The notes beneath the pieces are model-generated. The model was not told where the DNA came from, ran no database searches, and worked only from the letters and a program-made list of their open reading frames with translations. Positions 43,934 through 52,187 of a DNA stretch of 64,000 nt are shown one piece after another. A program made the position numbers and the translations under genes. Source of the stretch: Paracoccus gahaiensis (GTDB lineage Bacteria > Pseudomonadota > Alphaproteobacteria > Rhodobacterales > Rhodobacteraceae); NCBI RefSeq assembly GCF_005048225.1, contig NZ_SUNI01000011.1, forward strand, positions 62,001 to 126,000, given 5' to 3'. Positions within the stretch are counted from its first letter, which is position 1; every line of letters begins with the position of its first letter.

Positions 43934-46375
43934 ATGCCTGAATATCTTGCCCCCGGCGTCTATGTCGAAGAGGTCCCCTCCGGCACCAAGCCCATCGTCG
44001 CGTCCGGAACCTCGACGGCGGGCATGATCGGGATGTGTGCCCGCGGCCCGGTGAACGTGCCGACCCTGGTGACCAGCCAGGGCGGCTTTGCCCGCACCTT
44101 CGGCGGGCTGCTGCATCCCCTGGTCTTCACCGAGGGGCGGGACGCCTTGCCCTATGCGGCCGAGGGCTTCTTCGTGAATGGCGGCTCGCGGCTGTTCGTC
44201 GTCCGGATCGTGGGCGCGGCCGCGACCGAATCGGTGCTGGACCTCGAGGCGCTGGACAGCGAGGTGACGGCCCGACCGGAGCTGGCGATGGCGGCGGTCA
44301 CCGGCGGGGGGGATGTCACGACCCTTGTCCTGGGCGCGGCGGCGGGCTTGACCGACGACATGCGGCTGCTGATCGAGGATGGCGAGGCCAGCGAGGTCGT
44401 GACGCTGACCGACGACGCCTTCGTCGCGCAGCTTCGCCTGACGCAGGGCCTGCGACGGACCTTCGCGACCGCGGCCACGGTGACGCTGCAGACCCGCACG
44501 CCCTTTGCCGGAACGGTCAATGCCGAGGCGGCGGCGGGCGCGGAGGAGCTGACCCTGACGGCGACGGCGGGCCTGTCGGGCGGGGACTGGATCCTTCTGG
44601 GCGAGGACGATCTGGCCCAACTGGTCGAGGTCGCGACCGTCGACGCGGACGGCCTGACGCTGGCTTTGGCACGCCCGCTGCGCAATCCCGTCGCCGTGGG
44701 CGACCCGGTGGCCACGCTGGCCGACAGCACGACGGCGTCGGCGCTGACCGAAGATGTCGCGGCCGGGGGGGCGGCGGCGCTTCTGCCGATGACCACGACG
44801 GGCATCGATGCCGGCGACGTGGTGCTGATCGCGGACGGCACCGCCGAGGAATATGCGATCGTCCGGGATCTGGCGCAGACGGTGACGCTGAGCCGGCCTC
44901 TGGTCAACAGCCATCCCGCCGGTGTCCGGCTTGTGCCCACGCGGGCGGTGCTGCGGGTCCATGCGCGCTATCCCGGGGTCTGGGGCGACAGCCTTCGGGT
45001 CACGCTGAGGCCCGCGAACCTCGTCTCGACCGTGATCGCCCGGCCCGCGGGGGCGGGTGAGGCCTCGGTCCGGGTCGGCAGCGCCTTCGGGCTTTTCCCC
45101 GGCTCGGTCGTCACCATCGACGGGCGGATCAACCGCGAGGTCGCGGTGGTCAATGCGGTGGCCGGGGACGTGACCTTCACCGCCGCCCATGACGAGGGCC
45201 TGGTGGCGGGCATGACCGTCGTCAGCCAGGAATTCACGCTGACGGTCGAGCGGATCGAGAACGGCAAGGCCGTGGAAAGCGAGACCTTCGAGCGGCTGGC
45301 AATGGCGCCCGGGCATCCGCGCTATGCCTTGACGCTGGTGGGAAGCTGGGACGCCGCCTCGGCGACGCCCTCGGCCTCGGGGGGCTCGAACCTGATCCGG
45401 CTCGGGGATCTGGCCGATGCGGCCGCCCGCCGTCTTCCCCTGATCACCGGTCTTGCCCGGCGGCTGGACGGCGGCGACGATGACGTGGGCGGGGTGAGCG
45501 ACGCCACCTATATGGGCACCCCGTCCGACGACCCGGGCCAGCGGACGGGGATCTTCGCGATGCAGAACGAATCCGCCGTGTCGATCGTGGCGGTGCCGGG
45601 GCAGACCTCGGTCAGCGTGCAGCAGGCGCTGGTCGCGCATTGCGAGCAGATGCGCTATCGCTTCGCGGTGCTGGACACGCCCATCGGGGCCGACCTTCAG
45701 GCCGCCCGCGCCCATCGGCAGAACTTCGATTCGACCCGGTGCGCGGTCTATTACCCCTCGCTGGAGCGGGCCGACAGCTTCGGCGCCCCCGGGGACCGGC
45801 GGGTGATCGCGCCCTCGGGGCATGTGCTGGGCATCTATGCCCGCACCGACACCGCGCGCGGCGTCCACAAGGCCCCGGCGAACGAGGTCGTCCGGGGCGT
45901 CCTCGCCTTCGACACCAAGCTGGACAAGGGCGCGCAGGACATCCTGAACCCCATCAACCTGAACTGCTGCCGCGACTTCCGGTCGGAAAACCGCGGCCTC
46001 AGGATCTATGGGGCCCGCGTGGCGACCTCGGACCCCGAGTTCAAGTATATCAACGTCCGCAGGCTGCTTCTGATGATCGAGCAATCGCTGGATATCGGGC
46101 TGCAATGGGCGGTGTTCGAGCCGAACGACAAGCCGCTTTGGGATACGGTCAAGCAATCGGTGACCGGGTTTCTCACGACCGTCTGGCGGTCGGGGGCGCT
46201 GGAGGGGCAGAAGGCCGAAGAGGCGTTCTTCGTCAATATCGGCTACAATGTCACGATGACCCAGGACGACATCGACAACGGTCGCATGATCGTCGAGATC
46301 GGCGTCGCGCCGGTGAAGCCTGCCGAATTCGTCATCGTCAAGATCAGTCAGAAGACCCGCGAAGCCGAGGGCTGA
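43934..46375 (+). CDS. contractile sheath protein 1 with a large repeat insertion
   Basis: 813 residues. N-terminal sheath arm 'MPEYLAPGVYVEEVPSGTKP' then 'GTSTAGMIGMCARGPV', followed by 'AAEGFFVNGGSRLFVVRI' (70-92), where the usual 'FF.NGG..ayVvRv' block lies. The C-terminal core (about 600-813) has 'VRGVLAFDTKLDKGAQDILN', 'INLNCCRDFRSENRGLRIYG' and 'EQSLDIGLQWAVFEPNDKPL', standard for Afp/PVC sheaths. Residues 130-430 are an insertion of four similar strand-rich units. PVC sheaths are 350-550 residues, so this is much longer. AGGAG precedes the start. Confidence 0.93.
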   Translation: MPEYLAPGVYVEEVPSGTKPIVASGTSTAGMIGMCARGPVNVPTLVTSQGGFARTFGGLLHPLVFTEGRDALPYAAEGFFVNGGSRLFVVRIVGAAATESVLDLEALDSEVTARPELAMAAVTGGGDVTTLVLGAAAGLTDDMRLLIEDGEASEVVTLTDDAFVAQLRLTQGLRRTFATAATVTLQTRTPFAGTVNAEAAAGAEELTLTATAGLSGGDWILLGEDDLAQLVEVATVDADGLTLALARPLRNPVAVGDPVATLADSTTASALTEDVAAGGAAALLPMTTTGIDAGDVVLIADGTAEEYAIVRDLAQTVTLSRPLVNSHPAGVRLVPTRAVLRVHARYPGVWGDSLRVTLRPANLVSTVIARPAGAGEASVRVGSAFGLFPGSVVTIDGRINREVAVVNAVAGDVTFTAAHDEGLVAGMTVVSQEFTLTVERIENGKAVESETFERLAMAPGHPRYALTLVGSWDAASATPSASGGSNLIRLGDLADAAARRLPLITGLARRLDGGDDDVGGVSDATYMGTPSDDPGQRTGIFAMQNESAVSIVAVPGQTSVSVQQALVAHCEQMRYRFAVLDTPIGADLQAARAHRQNFDSTRCAVYYPSLERADSFGAPGDRRVIAPSGHVLGIYARTDTARGVHKAPANEVVRGVLAFDTKLDKGAQDILNPINLNCCRDFRSENRGLRIYGARVATSDPEFKYINVRRLLLMIEQSLDIGLQWAVFEPNDKPLWDTVKQSVTGFLTTVWRSGALEGQKAEEAFFVNIGYNVTMTQDDIDNGRMIVEIGVAPVKPAEFVIVKISQKTREAEG
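44321..45223 (+). repeat. four degenerate ~55-residue repeats inside sheath 1
   Basis: At the protein level, units at about residues 130-186, 206-262, 282-336 and 377-430 share the order: hydrophobic strand, 'aGl..Gd.vli.dg...E...V', 'VTL..pL...h..G'. Examples are 'TAGLSGGDWILLGEDDLAQL', 'TTGIDAGDVVLIADGTAEEY' and 'AFGLFPGSVVTIDGRINREV'. The conserved sheath motif 'RYPGVWGDSLRV' lies between units three and four. The repeats look like small beta-domains on the outside of the sheath. Confidence 0.6.
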
Positions 46376-46412
46376 GCCGGACCGTCACGACGTGAGCTGA
46401 AGGAGCTTTCCC

Positions 46413-46841
46413 ATGAGAGACAACGACCCCCTGTCGCAGTTCAACTTCATCCTGCAGATCGACGGGCTCGATTCCGCGGGCTTCACCGAGGTCGGCGGCA
46501 TGAACACCGAAAGCGACATCATCGAATATCGCGAGGGCAACGAGCTGGCGACGATGCGCAAGCTGCCCGGTCTGGTCAAGTACGGCAACGTGACGCTGAA
46601 GCGTGGCCAGACGATCAACCGCGACCTGTGGAACTGGCGCAAGACGACGCTGGACGGCACGACCGAGCGCAAGAACTGCTCAATCACGCTGCTGGACGAG
46701 GCGCGCCAGCCCGCCGTGCGCTGGAACCTCTACGAGGTCTTCGTCAAGAAGATGGAGTTCCCGGCGATGAAATCCTCGGCCAACGAGGCGGCGATCGAGA
46801 CGGTCGAGCTGGTCTGCGAACGGGTCGAGATGGCGGAGTAG
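46413..46841 (+). CDS. tail tube protein 1 (gp19/Pvc1-like)
   Basis: 142 residues after AAGGAG. 'PLSQFNFILQIDGLDSAGFT', 'EVGGMNTESDIIEYREGNE', 'LPGLVKYGNVTLKRG' and 'LWNWRK' match the phage T4 gp19-like tail tube family. Tubes of eCIS form the inner channel loaded with effector. It follows sheath 1 by 37 bp and precedes the second sheath gene. Confidence 0.95.
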   Translation: MRDNDPLSQFNFILQIDGLDSAGFTEVGGMNTESDIIEYREGNELATMRKLPGLVKYGNVTLKRGQTINRDLWNWRKTTLDGTTERKNCSITLLDEARQPAVRWNLYEVFVKKMEFPAMKSSANEAAIETVELVCERVEMAE

Positions 46842-46845
46842 GCCC

Positions 46846-49053
46846 ATGTGCGCCCTGACCGCCCCCGGCCTCTACCCGCAGCCCGTGGCGCCCGTCCGCG
46901 CCTTGGGGAGGCTCAGCCGCGGCGACGTGGCGGTGTTTCTGGGCTATGCCCGCCGGGGTCCGGTCGACATGCCGGTCCGTGTCGAAAGCCTGACGCTGGC
47001 CGACGAGATCTTCGGTCCGGCGCTGGAGGGCGGGTATCTTCACGCCGGGCTGAAGGGGTTCTTCGAGAATGGCGGGCGCACCGCCTATGTCATCCGGCTG
47101 GCCCCGGACGCGGCCCGCCCGGCCTCCGTCATGATCGGCGGCGGGTGGGTGGCGCAGGCCAGCTTCGGCTGGAGCCTTGTCGATCCGCGCGAGCGCAAGC
47201 GCGAGGCGCGGCCCGACGAGGCGACCTGGGTGCAGCTGGTCGAGGACGTGTTTCGCACCACCGGCCCGCGCAGCCCCGCGCCCGGGGCCTGGGCCAACGG
47301 TTACGAGGTCCGGATCGCCCGCACGCAGCGGGCGCGGACCGAATCCCTCATCGGCCCGCTGGACGATCCGCGCGCGCTGCGGCTGAGGTCGATGACCGGG
47401 ATCGAGGCCCATTCGGTGCTGGAACTTGCCCAGACCCGCGAGGGCGTGACGCGCGTCGCGACGGTCTCGGCCGCCGGGGTCGATGCGGCGCGGCAGCGGG
47501 TGCTGCTGCCGCTGCGCGTGACCGAGTTGCGCGATGGCGATGGCGTGTTCCTCGATCTGGCGCCGGACCTGCCGGTGCAGGTGACATCGGTCGAGTTCGA
47601 TGTCGAGATCTGGTCCCGGGGCAGGCTGGAACAGGCCTTCCGCGCGCTGTCGCCCGATCCGCGCCATTCGGCCCCGATCGCGGGCACGCTGGCAACGGCC
47701 AGCCGGTCCGTGTCGCTGCATCGCGAGGGCGCTCCGGGGGGGATCGACTGGAGCGACCCCGAGGTCTGGCCGCCCGAGGGACGCTTTCCTTTGACCGGCG
47801 GCCGCGACGGGCTCGAGGCGATCACGAGGGGCGACTGGATCCGGGGCCTGCGCCAGGTGGCGCGTCTGGACGAGGTGGCCCTGATCGCCGCACCGGACCT
47901 GGTGCTGCAGCCCCTGTCGCCCGAGCCGGCCGAGCTGCTGCCCCCGGACCGGGTCGATTGCTGCGACCTCAGCCCGCGACCCCTTGGCAAGCTGGTCGTG
48001 CAGGTGAGGGAGGATCGTCCCGACGGCACCCAGGAGCCGGTTGTCGGGGTCGAGGTCGATGTGCTGGGGCCGGGCGGGCGGGTGCGGACCGACCTTGCCG
48101 GGATCTTCCGGGCGACGGGCGTGCCCGTGGGTCTGGTGACGGTGCGCCTGTCCAAGGACGGCTTCGAGCCGCTCGAGGCGGTCGCGCAGGCCGAGCCGTT
48201 TCTGCCCTCGCAGCCGGTGATCCTGACGATGGCCCGCCTCAACCTGCCGCGCGCGCTGGCCGAGGACGAGATCCTGGAGGTCGTGGCCGCCATGGTCGAT
48301 CCGGGGATCGTGGGGCCCTACAAGGTCGCCATCATCGATCCGCCAAGCCCGCAGGCGACGCTGGATCAGATCCGGGGCTGGCGGTCGCGGCTGGCAGGGT
48401 CGAACCGCATGGCGTTTTTCGCGCCTTGGCTGCGGCTGCCCTCGACCGACGAGGCGGGGCGCGGCGGGGTGCGGCCCTGTCCCCCGTCGGGCTATGTCTG
48501 CGGCGCCTTCGCGCAGGCCGAGCTGACGGTGGGCATCCACCGCACCGGCGCCAATCTGCCCCTGCGCTTCGCGGAAGGCGTCATGCTGGACATCGACGAG
48601 GCGGCGGCGGGGCTGCTGAACCCCGCCGGGATCAACGCCATCCGCAGCTTTCCGGGTCGCGGCATCCGGATCTATGGCACGCGGACGCTGTCCCCCGATC
48701 CGGACTGGCGCTATCTGACCGCCCGCCGCGTGGTCGACGCGATCGAGAAGACGCTGGAACGCGGGCTGCACTGGATGGTGTTCGAGCCCAACAACCTGAT
48801 GACCCGTCATGCCGTGGCACAGTCGGCGCGGGTGCTTCTGAACCGCCTCTGGCGCGAGGGGGTGCTGGCGGGCTCGGCGCCGGACGAGGCCTTCTCGGTC
48901 AAGTGCGACCTCGAGAACAATCCCGTCGAGGGCCGCGATGCGGGGCAACTGGTGATCGACATCGGGGTCGCGCCGACGACGCCGTTCGAATTCGTGCTGT
49001 TCCGCTTGGGCAATGCCTTCGATGCGCTGAAGGTGACGGAGGACGCGCCGTGA
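46846..49053 (+). CDS. contractile sheath protein 2 with an inserted Ig-like domain
   Basis: 735 residues. N-terminal 'TAPGLYPQPVAPVRALGRLS', 'AVFLGYARRGPVDMP' and 'LKGFFENGGRTAYVIRLAP' give the sheath arm. The C-terminal core has 'GFYGT'-type 'IRIYGTRTLSPDPDWRYLTA', 'EKTLERGLHWMVFEPNN' and 'VIDIGVAPTTPFEFVLFRL'. Between the halves, residues 382-462 (about 47989-48231) read 'VQVREDRPDGTQEPVVGVEV', 'RTDLAGIFRATGVPVGLVTV' and 'RLSKDGFEP', a carboxypeptidase-regulatory/Ig-like domain. Two start regions differ little; ATG 46846 is five bases after the tube gene. Confidence 0.88.
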   Translation: MCALTAPGLYPQPVAPVRALGRLSRGDVAVFLGYARRGPVDMPVRVESLTLADEIFGPALEGGYLHAGLKGFFENGGRTAYVIRLAPDAARPASVMIGGGWVAQASFGWSLVDPRERKREARPDEATWVQLVEDVFRTTGPRSPAPGAWANGYEVRIARTQRARTESLIGPLDDPRALRLRSMTGIEAHSVLELAQTREGVTRVATVSAAGVDAARQRVLLPLRVTELRDGDGVFLDLAPDLPVQVTSVEFDVEIWSRGRLEQAFRALSPDPRHSAPIAGTLATASRSVSLHREGAPGGIDWSDPEVWPPEGRFPLTGGRDGLEAITRGDWIRGLRQVARLDEVALIAAPDLVLQPLSPEPAELLPPDRVDCCDLSPRPLGKLVVQVREDRPDGTQEPVVGVEVDVLGPGGRVRTDLAGIFRATGVPVGLVTVRLSKDGFEPLEAVAQAEPFLPSQPVILTMARLNLPRALAEDEILEVVAAMVDPGIVGPYKVAIIDPPSPQATLDQIRGWRSRLAGSNRMAFFAPWLRLPSTDEAGRGGVRPCPPSGYVCGAFAQAELTVGIHRTGANLPLRFAEGVMLDIDEAAAGLLNPAGINAIRSFPGRGIRIYGTRTLSPDPDWRYLTARRVVDAIEKTLERGLHWMVFEPNNLMTRHAVAQSARVLLNRLWREGVLAGSAPDEAFSVKCDLENNPVEGRDAGQLVIDIGVAPTTPFEFVLFRLGNAFDALKVTEDAP

Positions 49054-49568
49054 TCCGCCTCGACCCGCTTCCCGGATTCAACTTCTACATCGCCCTGATC
49101 GAGGATCCGGACAATCCTCTGAAATCTGCGGCGGCCATGGCAGGGGCCTTCGTGCTGGGCGGGTTTTCCGAGGCGACCGGCCTCGAGAGCGAGATCCAGA
49201 TCCAGGAATATGCGGCCGGGGGCGTGAACGACCGTGTGTTCCGCTTTCCAAGCCGCGCGGCCTATCCCAACATCACCCTGTCGCGGGGGGTGGGGTTCTC
49301 GGAGGATCTCTATCTCTGGCACGAGGGCTTTCTGAAGGGCGAGGGCAAGCGGCGCAACGGGCTGATCTTTCTGGCCAACGAGCTGCGCGTCCCGATCAAG
49401 GCCTGGACCTTCGAGAACGGCATCCCGGTCAAGTGGTCGGGGCCGGCGCTGAATGCGTCCTCCTCGGCCACGGCGGTCGAAAAGCTGGAGATCGCGCATG
49501 AGAAGCTGGAACTGACGTTGAGCCCCGGCAAGGGGCTGGACGCCCTGTCCGGCGCGATCGGCATCTGA
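49050..49568 (+). CDS. tail tube protein 2 (gp19/Pvc5-like)
   Basis: 172 residues from GTG 49050, which overlaps the sheath stop (GTGA) and has GGAGG upstream. 'PGFNFYIALIEDPD', 'LGGFSEATGLESEIQIQEYA', 'VFRFPSRAAYPNITLSRGV' and 'DLYLWHEGF' are of the gp19 tube family, with a C-terminal tail of about 30 residues. In PVC/Afp the second tube protein sits at the baseplate end and connects to the hub. Confidence 0.9.
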   Translation: MIRLDPLPGFNFYIALIEDPDNPLKSAAAMAGAFVLGGFSEATGLESEIQIQEYAAGGVNDRVFRFPSRAAYPNITLSRGVGFSEDLYLWHEGFLKGEGKRRNGLIFLANELRVPIKAWTFENGIPVKWSGPALNASSSATAVEKLEIAHEKLELTLSPGKGLDALSGAIGI

Positions 49569-49580
49569 GGAGGCAGGGGC

Positions 49581-49763
49581 ATGGACGTCCATATCGGCAC
49601 GGTCGAGACGCAGGTGACGGCGACCGATCCCAAGCTTCTGCAGGACCCCAAGCTGATCGCGCGGATCGTGCAGATGGTGAAGGAGGAGCTGGCGCGCGAG
49701 CAATTGGAGGCGGGCCGGCGCGAACGCGACCGCAGCACTGGCCGGACCGGGAAGGGGCGATAG
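49581..49763 (+). CDS. small DUF5908-like eCIS protein
   Basis: 60 residues with a GAGGAGG ribosome site. The N-terminal strand 'MDVHIGTVETQVTATDPKLL' is followed by a charged helix ('IARIVQMVKEELAREQLEAG') and a basic tail. Size, position between the tube and LysM genes and the strand-helix layout match the small Pvc6/Afp6-type (DUF5908) proteins. The function of these is not known. Confidence 0.65.
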   Translation: MDVHIGTVETQVTATDPKLLQDPKLIARIVQMVKEELAREQLEAGRRERDRSTGRTGKGR

Positions 49764-49850
49764 GATGGGCATACCGCGCGGGACTGACCTTTCACGCCGG
49801 ACACGGGGCGGCGCCATCCCGGGCCCGCGGGCCGGGCAGGAGGCGTGCCG

Positions 49851-50543
49851 ATGCGCCAGCTGATGTTCCAGAAGGTCGGTCTGCAGGGAAAAACCATCGG
49901 CCCGCCGATGATGCTGGACTACGCCCCCTCGGAGCTGGCCTTTTCCAAATCCGCGCAATTCGCCGAGGTGGCGATCCCGGGGCTGGAGCAGCCCCTGCTG
50001 CAATTCGTGCGCGGCGATGCCGAGACGCTGAACCTCGAGCTGTTCTTCGATTCCACGCAGGACGGGACCGGGCCGGCGGCGGTTGCGGTGACCCAGAAGG
50101 TCGAGGCCTTCCACAAGCTGGTGCAGATCCAGGGCGACCTGCACGCGCCGCCGCTGGTCAAGGTGTCCTGGGGTGACGATTTTCCCGGCACGGCGATGGG
50201 CGCGACCGAGACCGCCGGCGAGACCTTCACCGCCGTGGTGCTTTCGGTCGCGCGCCGCTTCTCGCTGTTCTCGCCCGATGGCAAGCCGCTTCGCGCCACC
50301 GTGACCCTTGCGCTCAAGCATTATGCGACGGTGGCCGAGCAGGTGGCGGCGATCAACTACCAGTCCGCCGACCATACCCGCATCCATGTCGTCTCCGAGG
50401 GCGAGACGCTGCCGCTGATCGCCTTCGACGCCTATGCCGATGCCGCCAAGTGGCGCCTGATCGCCCTGCATAACGGCTTGCGCGACGTGCGCGACCTGAC
50501 GCCGGGCGACCGGCTGGAACTGCCGCCCCTGGTGACGTCATGA
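49851..50543 (+). CDS. LysM-containing tube/hub adaptor (Pvc7-like)
   Basis: 230 residues from ATG 49851, seven bases after GGAGG; GTG 49845 is too close to it. The N-terminal domain 'GPPMMLDYAPSELAFSKSAQ' and 'NLELFFDSTQDG' is the tube-like CIS adaptor. The C-terminal region (183-230: 'IHVVSEGETLPLIAFDAYAD', 'WRLIALHNGL', 'LTPGDRLELPPL') is a LysM domain. In eCIS this protein joins the tube to the VgrG-like hub. It overlaps the hub gene by 4 bp. Confidence 0.9.
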   Translation: MRQLMFQKVGLQGKTIGPPMMLDYAPSELAFSKSAQFAEVAIPGLEQPLLQFVRGDAETLNLELFFDSTQDGTGPAAVAVTQKVEAFHKLVQIQGDLHAPPLVKVSWGDDFPGTAMGATETAGETFTAVVLSVARRFSLFSPDGKPLRATVTLALKHYATVAEQVAAINYQSADHTRIHVVSEGETLPLIAFDAYADAAKWRLIALHNGLRDVRDLTPGDRLELPPLVTS

Positions 50544-51721
50544 CCGCCGAGACCTTCATCTCGGGCCGCGCCTTCCTGACGCCCGCCTTCCGGATCGAGA
50601 TCGACGGGCGGGATGCGGGGCGCGAGGTGATCTCGGACGTGCTGGAGGTGTCCTTCACCGACGATTTGAGCAATATCGACAGCTTCGAGTTCGTGCTGCA
50701 CGATTGGGACCCCGTGGCGCTGCGCCCGCGCTATTCCAGCCCCTGGGATGCGGACGGCAAGCCCCTTACGCTGTACGCGGGCGGCCCGACCGTGCCGAAT
50801 TTCGAGCCGGGGGCGAAGGTGACCCTGTTCCTCGGCTATCTGGAGGATGGCGATCTGCCTTTGATCATGGAGGGCGAGGTCGTGTCGCTGGCGCCGTCCT
50901 TCCCGGCCTCGGGCACGCCCAGCTGCCGGGTGCGGGCGCTGAACGCCTTCCTTCGGGGTCTTCAGAAGATCCGAGTCGAGGGGAATTACGACGGCACCCC
51001 CAAGGGCGTCGTTTCGAAGATCTGCGCCCAGAACGACGTGTCGCTGCGATGGGCAAGCCTTGATGCCGAGGGCGAGGCCGAGGAGAATGTCGAGGTCGAG
51101 GGGGTGCTCTACGACGAGATCGCGACCCGCGCCGCAGACTATGGTCTGTCTTTGGCGGTCGAGCCGCCCGCCGTGCCGGGCGGCGATCCGGTGCTGTATC
51201 TGGCCCGGCCCAGCAAGTCGAATGACGGTCCCGTGGCGGATTTCGTCTGGGGCCGGACGCTGATCTCGTTCACGCCCGCGCTGTCCGCCGCGCAGCAGGT
51301 CAGCGAGGTGGTCTGCCGGGGCGGCGATCCGAATGTCCGGGGCGGCGCGCAGAACATCGAGGTGGTCAAGACCTGGGCCGATATCAAGCTGTTGCCCTCG
51401 GCCCTGGGTCCGGCGGGGGTTGCGGACCTGGGAACCGCGGTGGGCGGAATGCGCGAGGTCATCAAGCCCAACGGCGTCCAGACGGTCGCCGATGCCGAAC
51501 GCGCCGCCCTGGCCCGGCTGCAGAAGCTGGCCGCCGACATGATCACCGGATCGGGCAGCGCGATCGGCCTGCCGACCCTGCGCGCGGGCAAGACGGTCCG
51601 CATGTCGGGGATGGGGGCGCGCTTCGACGGGGTCTATCGCCTGACCCAGACCACCCATGCGATCGGCGGGGCGGGCTATACCACCACCTTCCAGTGCCGC
51701 AAGGAGGTGCTCGATGGCTGA
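50540..51721 (+). CDS. VgrG/gp27-like hub protein (Pvc8-like, late control D)
   Basis: 393 residues. 'PAFRIEIDGRDAGREVISDV' start, 'DDLSNIDSFEFVLHDWDP', 'VTLFLGYLEDGDLPLIMEGE', and a central 'VRALNAFLRGLQKIRVEG' lead to 'SEVVCRGGDPNVRGG' and the final 'FDGVYRLTQTTHAIGGAGYT'. This is the phage late control gene D/gp27 pattern. It forms the trimeric hub of the baseplate on which the spike sits. The spike gene overlaps by 8 bp. Confidence 0.9.
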   Translation: MTAETFISGRAFLTPAFRIEIDGRDAGREVISDVLEVSFTDDLSNIDSFEFVLHDWDPVALRPRYSSPWDADGKPLTLYAGGPTVPNFEPGAKVTLFLGYLEDGDLPLIMEGEVVSLAPSFPASGTPSCRVRALNAFLRGLQKIRVEGNYDGTPKGVVSKICAQNDVSLRWASLDAEGEAEENVEVEGVLYDEIATRAADYGLSLAVEPPAVPGGDPVLYLARPSKSNDGPVADFVWGRTLISFTPALSAAQQVSEVVCRGGDPNVRGGAQNIEVVKTWADIKLLPSALGPAGVADLGTAVGGMREVIKPNGVQTVADAERAALARLQKLAADMITGSGSAIGLPTLRAGKTVRMSGMGARFDGVYRLTQTTHAIGGAGYTTTFQCRKEVLDG

Positions 51722-52187
51722 CCTGCCGACCTCTCTGGCCCTGGGGCGCGTGGTCGAGGTGGAGATCTCGGATCGCGGATTGCGCGCCAAGCTGCAACGG
51801 CTGGACCGGCCCGAGGGCATCGTCAGCGACTGGATCGCGGTGGCCAGCCCGATGGCCGGGCCCGAGGTCGGCCTGCTTTTCGCCCCCGAGATCGACGATC
51901 TGGCCGTCCTGGCCTTTGCCGCAAATCGCCCGGTCATCCTGGGGTTCATCACCGCCGGCGAGGCGGGGCCCGCGACGCAGGAGATGACCGAGCGCAGCAT
52001 CGTGTCGCGCGACAAGAACATGGTCGTGCTGATCGACGGCGATCAGAGCGGGATCACGATCCGGGATTCCCACGACAACCAGATCGTCATGGATCGCGAC
52101 GGCATCACCCTCAAATCGAACGGCGAGATCCGGATCGAGGCCAGCGGAAAGACCTCGATCAAGGGCGTCACGGTGGAGCTGAACTGA
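51714..52187 (+). CDS. gp5-like OB-fold spike protein
   Basis: 157 residues from ATG 51714 after AAGGAGG. The OB domain reads 'LGRVVEVEISDRGLRAKLQR' and 'WIAVASPMAGPEVGLLFAPE'. A C-terminal strand-repeat follows ('IVMDRDGITLKSNGEIRIEA', 'SGKTSIKGVTVEL') that would build the beta-helical spike shaft, as in gp5/VgrG. The gene order hub, then spike, is as in PVC. The start overlaps the next gene by 1 bp. Confidence 0.88.
   Translation: MADLPTSLALGRVVEVEISDRGLRAKLQRLDRPEGIVSDWIAVASPMAGPEVGLLFAPEIDDLAVLAFAANRPVILGFITAGEAGPATQEMTERSIVSRDKNMVVLIDGDQSGITIRDSHDNQIVMDRDGITLKSNGEIRIEASGKTSIKGVTVELN

Noticed and set aside
46848..49568. A 906-codon frame that would fuse an unknown protein to tube protein 2
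   Set aside because: Only its last part (49050-49568), with a GTG start and GGAGG site, is real. The first part is the shifted frame of the second sheath gene.
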